DNA of 64,000 nucleotides from Clavulina sp. PMI_390 (taxonomy: Eukaryota; Basidiomycota; Agaricomycetes; Cantharellales; Hydnaceae): contig WIDE01000006.1 in NCBI GenBank assembly GCA_015039315.1, positions 304,585-368,584 on the forward strand, read 5' to 3'. Below, piece after piece: positions 59,200-64,000 of this stretch. A program made the translations under genes and the position numbers. Position 1 is the first letter of the stretch; the number at the start of each line of letters is the position of its first letter. The notes under the pieces were generated by a model. It was given only the letters and a program-made list of their open reading frames with translations, did not search any database and had not been told where the DNA came from.

Positions 59200-60344
59200 A
59201 TGCATTTTGCAATTTTTTCAATTATCACAACTCTCTACACTGCTGCAGCTGCACAAGCCAGTATTCCCCCTTTGAATCCGGATGACACATCAGTCGTCCG
59301 TAACCTGTGGACCCCTGTGTGGGCCAAGATAGGACGCAGCGTCCCTGAGAGCAACGCAAAACGTTTGGCTGCTGGACTACCCCCGCTGCCCCCGAAGAAA
59401 AGATGGGATCCGAATGGTGCGTTTGGTTATTGCCCTTGCTGCCAAGTCTACTTAATCACGTAAACCCCATGAACATCTTAGCCCCCGCCTTGCCAAGACG
59501 CTCCAGCTCTCCGTGCACGTACGTCGCGCTTTTTCCGTAAAGTCCATACGTAATGGTTATTCATTTTACCTGCAGATCTGGTTATATACTCGTGGAAACG
59601 GAGTCAGGGTCTCAACTAGGTTATGCCTCGTGAGTGCTGCGTTGTTGAGGCTTTGCCAAGGGCTGCTCTCACTAGTTTTCTAGCCATCAGCTCAACCAGT
59701 TTGGCGAGTATGGTGCCCTAGTTGATTCTATAACCGACCCGAACGTCCTCAATGTCTGCAAGGCCTCTACTTCAGATGGAAGCGGGTTGTCTGATATTCG
59801 GGTATTGAACGGGCAGATAACGACACTCCCCTTCATTGGAGGTAGGACAGCATGATTCCTTCCAGGTGCAAATTTAAAACTTATCATTTCTCTACTCGTT
59901 AAAGCTTTCGTAGGAGAGTACTCCACGTCCCAGACGCTCTCGAGCGACAGCGCTGCCCACGTCTTCTTCGCCCAGACCTCCCAGACCCTGCCAAGTGCAA
60001 CTCCCGGCCCACCCACAGACACTCCCGCAACTTCTCAGACCTCCTTCGGTATCGCTACTGATGTCCGGGAAGGCTATGAATCTAATATTTGGAACCCGAT
60101 TGGAGGGACCGATACCCAACAATTGACTCTATCCTGGACAAATCCTGACTCAAGCTCGTTTACTCCAAGTCTGATTCTGGTGAGCCCGGATGGCATGTTT
60201 GCCGCTACTGGCAGTCCATCGTTGTTTGCTTCGACATATAAGCGCACAGTTACTTCGATCGTAAGGGCTTCCACCTCCAACCTTTCGTAACCTCCGAATT
60301 TCTGATACTGCTTTCTATAGCAATTCTATTTCGTCCCAGCATGA
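59200..60344 (+). CDS. Secreted protein of an Agaricomycete family, dibasic-rich N-terminus
   Basis: Six exons: 59200-59416, 59482-59518, 59576-59629, 59684-59841, 59905-60260 and 60321-60344; frames join to 281 aa. The last intron (GTAAGG...CTATAG) is preferred because it gives the ending QFYFVPA instead of a random tail. Signal peptide MHFAIFSIITTLYTAAAAQA. Then comes NAKRLAAGLPPLPPKKRW, a KR-L-A-x-G-L-P-P-L-P-P motif I know as recurrent in secreted Agaricomycete proteins of unknown function; its KR and KKR are possible Kex2 sites. The body (SGYILVETESGSQLGYAS, QFGEYGALVDSI, WNPIGGTDTQQLTLSWTNPD) looks beta-rich. Function is unknown. Confidence 0.75.
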
Positions 60345-60573
60345 CACGGTCCATTCATTGTGATGATCTTTGATCTTTGCTTCGGATTGGATTTGGGGCG
60401 TATCTTATTTTGGATGACCAAGCTTAAATGTTCGCTACAATTAATGATGCGACGGTTGCAGCATTAGTACTTATACATTGAAGCAGTTGTCAGCGTATCC
60501 AGTGCGACGTAATTATTTAGCAGTAGTAGCAGGTATGAATGCGTAAACCACCACCTCAATTCCTACTCTTACC

Positions 60574-63500
60574 TTAAGGGCCGAGATCTAGCTGAGAGTC
60601 TTGCATATACTCCCAGTTACTCTTCAGGACCTGGTGCGTTGCTCGCAGGGACCCACCGCTCCTTTCAAACTGAGATCGCACATGCAGTTTGGAGAAACGG
60701 TATTTCGCTGCGAGACGGCTGAGAGCCTCAGTGAACATCGAGTCCAAACCAGCAAAATGCTCATCCGAGTCCTCAGGGATACTTGAATCAGGGCCCCATG
60801 TGCTAATTGGTTCTGCGATTTGCGAGCGAGGGTTTAGGGATGATGACGAGAGCGTTGACAGACGCGCCGAACCGTTCCTTCCGTTACGTGACGGCGGAGG
60901 GAGCATGGATGAGGGCTCCGACATCTTGCCTTTTCCTTTCCCTAGCCCGATGGGCTCACGAGTGCTTCCGAGGCGCGCATGGGTAGCAGAAAGTCGTGAA
61001 GTGGACGCTCTACTTGAGCGATCTGCTCGTGCTTGAATAGCCGCCCGTGCATCAAGGACGCGCTGGGTTTCAGAACCGAGGCGAAGGGATAAATCGTCGT
61101 CTTGAGACCCCGCTAAATTTGCGCGCGAAACAGGGAGTGCGAAGGGAACGGCTTTATCGCGTCCACGCTCAGCCATATCCGAAGCTGTAGCAGCGCGCCG
61201 CTCCAATAGTTGCTGTGTTTCAGAGCCAACTTGTAGACTGAGGTGATCGTCTTGTGTTCCTTCTGGAGAGCTAGCAGCGTGATCAGCGCCCTCACTCTCA
61301 GGTTCCGAGTCGACAATTTCAATAATGTCGACAGCTTCGTCGTGCCCAGGAGCTGGCGTCTCGCTTGTACGAGGTAAAACCTGAGAAGCGACAAGCTCTT
61401 CCTCATCTGCCGATGCCTGTTCGTCAGGTTCAGGTCCCGGATATGGCTCATCCTCTTCCTGGACAGGGTCAACAGTATGTCCGCGATCCCTTCCCCGACG
61501 AGTTTTAGTCAATTTGGGGGCAGGGGCCACTGAGGGTTGACGGGATTGTGACCTCGTCACCCGACGAACTGGCTTAGTAGCGCGTGAGCCTTTTGTTACG
61601 TCGGGTTTCCTGCTTCTTGCAGCAGCTGAGATGTCCCTGGGTTCCGAAGCCTCATGAGATTGTGGCACGACCGAGCCGGTTTGCGGGCGAGGACGTCGCC
61701 TCGACGATGAGTTATTATCCTCATTATTTCCGGTATCGCTGGCGGCTGCGTCGTTTTGTACTTCGTCCGACATAGCAGGAACATTTGTCGCTTCGATGGC
61801 ACCTGGTGGTTCGATAACCTGCGCTATATCTTGACCGTCATCAGTCAGCTCGTCGACTTCTTGTTCTTCTTCCTCTTCAGGATCTTGACGCTCAGCGGAC
61901 TCGCGCTCGACGGATATAGGAGGTAGTTGGGACTGTGGCTGTTTGGGCTGTGGAGATGAAGGAGAAATTTGGACAGCTTGGGATTCTGAAGTAGGATCAG
62001 GGTCATCAACCTCCTCAGTAGAAGGATTGGTATCTGACAAGCTCCTTTGAATCAAGGAGTTAATTTGTGGAGACATTTAAGAACAAATGACGCTCACTTG
62101 TGAGCCCTGGCTTGACTAGGCGATCTCTGTTGACTACGCCAACAATCACACGTTAGAATCATGACAGGGACAGGATGAGGAGTGATATGCACCTCGGGGC
62201 AGCCCTTGTTTTACCCCCCGCCTGAGAGAGCACGCTCTCAAGCTAGAAAGCAATCAGCGCATGATTTGCAGGAAGAGGGTGATGACGTACTACACCAGAT
62301 GCTGGCAGTGGAGCATTATCTTCATCACTGAACCCAAACACTTCGGCAGCAGGAGCACGACGGTTGGGGGGCTGAATAATGTCAGCATCATTATAACGTC
62401 GATAGAGGCTAGTTATTCGGTGAAAGTCATATACCTTTTGTGACGACGAACTCGCAGGCATTCGCTCGGATTTTCCCAAGATAAGCGCGTCTGGGCTGGA
62501 ACGAGGGCGTTTCCTTCGCTCATCAGATTCATTAGTTCCTTCCGCAGGGCGCTTCCGATTGAGGCGAAGCAATCTCTCTATGTTCTGGTCGAATTCTTGC
62601 CTATGATCTTTGTAGCGTTGCCTCCAGGATTGCGCTGGATGCCTGGTGGCCCATGGGTAAATATCCAGCTGATATATGGTGAGGATGATACGTTGGAACA
62701 CAGGATAGCGGCAACATACGTGAGTAACAAGGTGGTCATATTGATTCATCCCCAGACGACTACTTGTATATGGAACGTCTTTAGGGACCCGCCGGGCTAG
62801 ATAGGCGCAAAGATTCCGATCGTCTTCGTCGGTATAAGGCATACCAGCACGACCTCTGATTTTGTTCATCAGTGTGAGAGCGGCAAAGCAGAAGGCCTGG
62901 TAGATGAACAGACAAACCTTTGTGAAACGACCTGTTGCTGCTTCTTTGCAGTAGGAGTGGCCTTGACGCGACCAGCCTTGATGCAGTTGGTCACCCAGAG
63001 CGGAGTCTCGACGAATTTTGTCTCGCTCGTTAGATACCGTTTGGTCATAATTTGGAAGCTCGGGATCTTTTCGTCACACACAATGAACGTAGCATCTTCT
63101 TCGGACTCCACGAGTTGCGCGCCATGAAGCTGAAAACATTAATCGGTGAATAAAGGTGTTTACGGATTATCCACTGACCGGCTTACGGATAATAGATAAG
63201 CTAGACGCAACCGACTTCGAGGTGTGCTCCCCTTTGGCCAGACAAAAACAGGCCATCCTTCCATTCCTTCACCACGACAGAACGTCTCGGAGCCTTCAGG
63301 GATCTCTTCTGGAGAAAGCAAGCGGTGTGCCTCAACACATGCGGGCACGAATTTCCAGTCTACAAGATGCCTTGAGCCCGAGCGTGCGGGATTCTTCTCG
63401 TGATGCCTCCTGAGCACCTCTGCCTCTCGCGATCCAGTTACAACCAAGATGTAACCGCGCGAAGGGATACTGGCATGAGGTTTGTGAACACCATTATGAA

Positions 63501-63756
63501 TGCGGCCACTGTGACTCTGTTATAAGGAAGCACGCGTCACGGGAGTCTGATGCGGATGTTTTAGATAATATCGTACCGTGATAATCTCAGTCAACCATTT
63601 CGTGAGGAAAGCGGGCAGGTCCTTGGCGAGGTAGAAGTTGTAGCGGACGATACCTTTTTCTGAGGAATACACAAAGAGCTTGGGCAGGAGTTAGGCCTAT
63701 ACCGATCATAATGAGTCGGTAATGCTCACGTCTTGCCCTTCATCGTCTGAAGACAT
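60574..63756 (-). CDS. RAP1: RAP1-like telomere protein (BRCT, BRCT, Myb, RCT)
   Basis: Minus-strand multi-exon gene; ATG at 63756-63754 in a 27-nt first exon (MSSDDEGQD). Next come LFVYSSEKGIVRYNFYL and ILVVTGSREAEVLRRHHEKN with HLVDWKFVPACVEAHRLL (first BRCT-like region), then VFVWPKGSTPR, LHGAQLVESEEDATFIV and FVETPLWVTNCIKAGRV (second BRCT). The Myb domain is split by an intron: MPYTDEDDRNLCAYLARRV, GMNQYDHLVTH, then YPWATRHPAQSWRQRYKDH. A long acidic Ser/Pro/Glu linker follows. The C-terminus, FTEALSRLAAKYRFSKLHVR to HQVLKSNWEYM, resembles the RCT domain. This order is that of fungal RAP1, a shelterin-type telomere protein that binds TTAGGG repeats or a TRF-like partner. Exons between 62240 and 62060 are the least certain. 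Confidence 0.8.
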
Positions 63757-64000
63757 TGGGAGGTCGGGTTTCAGCTCGGGTCGGGGAAACAGAACACAAC
63801 AGCAACGCGAGTACAACAGGCCACAACATCGTCATGAGCTTTGGTTTAGTCCAATCTCGTCATTCCATCAACAACTGCTAGGATCACGACTACATATTGT
63901 TTGATAAACCTTGTTTTCTATCAAATATAAAGCGCGCGACCTCCCCATTGTGTCGGTTTCGATCCTGGTGACCCTCGCACCCTGCGAACTATAATGCAGA
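63757..64000. other. Region upstream of the RAP1-like gene, cut by the window end
   Basis: No coding sequence recognised. A TATAAAG-like AT-rich spot lies at about 63925-63932. It is probably shared promoter sequence with a neighbour outside the window. Confidence 0.25.

Overview
This is nuclear DNA from a filamentous basidiomycete, most likely an Agaricomycete close to Rhizoctonia/Cantharellales. The sequence shows many short (about 35-120 nt) GT-AG introns, C-rich coding bias, and fungal housekeeping proteins: SUMO, TFIIS, a delta-12 desaturase, TTI1, STE24 and a RAP1-type telomere protein. The genus is my inference. Gene models below were joined by eye from exon frame and splice signals, so exact exon edges carry some uncertainty.

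Region 0-16.7 kb is a tandem array of at least five paralogous genes on the + strand. Each encodes N-terminal CCCH zinc fingers, a TPR-like helical middle and a C-terminal J-domain (DnaJ-like) spread over tiny exons of conserved size. Copies at 5.1, 9.2 and 12.6 kb keep the HPD motif. Copies at 0.7 and 7.4 kb have lost it. The last copy looks like a fusion of two paralogs and has a stop codon in its first zinc finger. A 10-N assembly gap at 15.57 kb sits in duplicated 3' flanking sequence and probably hides a further copy. An 885-bp element with perfect 22-bp inverted termini lies between copies 1 and 2.

Region 16.7-33.7 kb holds a class I methyltransferase (- strand), two Ser/Pro-rich proteins of unknown function (one with two C-terminal membrane spans), a long disordered protein with a helical N-terminus, SUMO and TFIIS. 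From 33.7 to 43.5 kb I see no convincing gene. A four-exon delta-12 fatty acid desaturase follows at 43.5-45.1 kb, and then another gene-poor stretch runs to 49.4 kb.

Region 49.4-64 kb is dense. TTI1 and STE24 are consecutive on the - strand. Next come three secreted-protein genes on the + strand: a seven-repeat Kex2-type peptide precursor, a rhamnogalacturonan acetylesterase-like protein lacking its catalytic serine, and an Agaricomycete-type secreted protein with a dibasic-rich N-terminus. A RAP1-like gene (BRCT-BRCT-Myb-RCT) closes the window on the - strand. The most novel items are the repeat peptide precursor at 55.5 kb, the CCCH-TPR-J family array and the pseudo-esterase.
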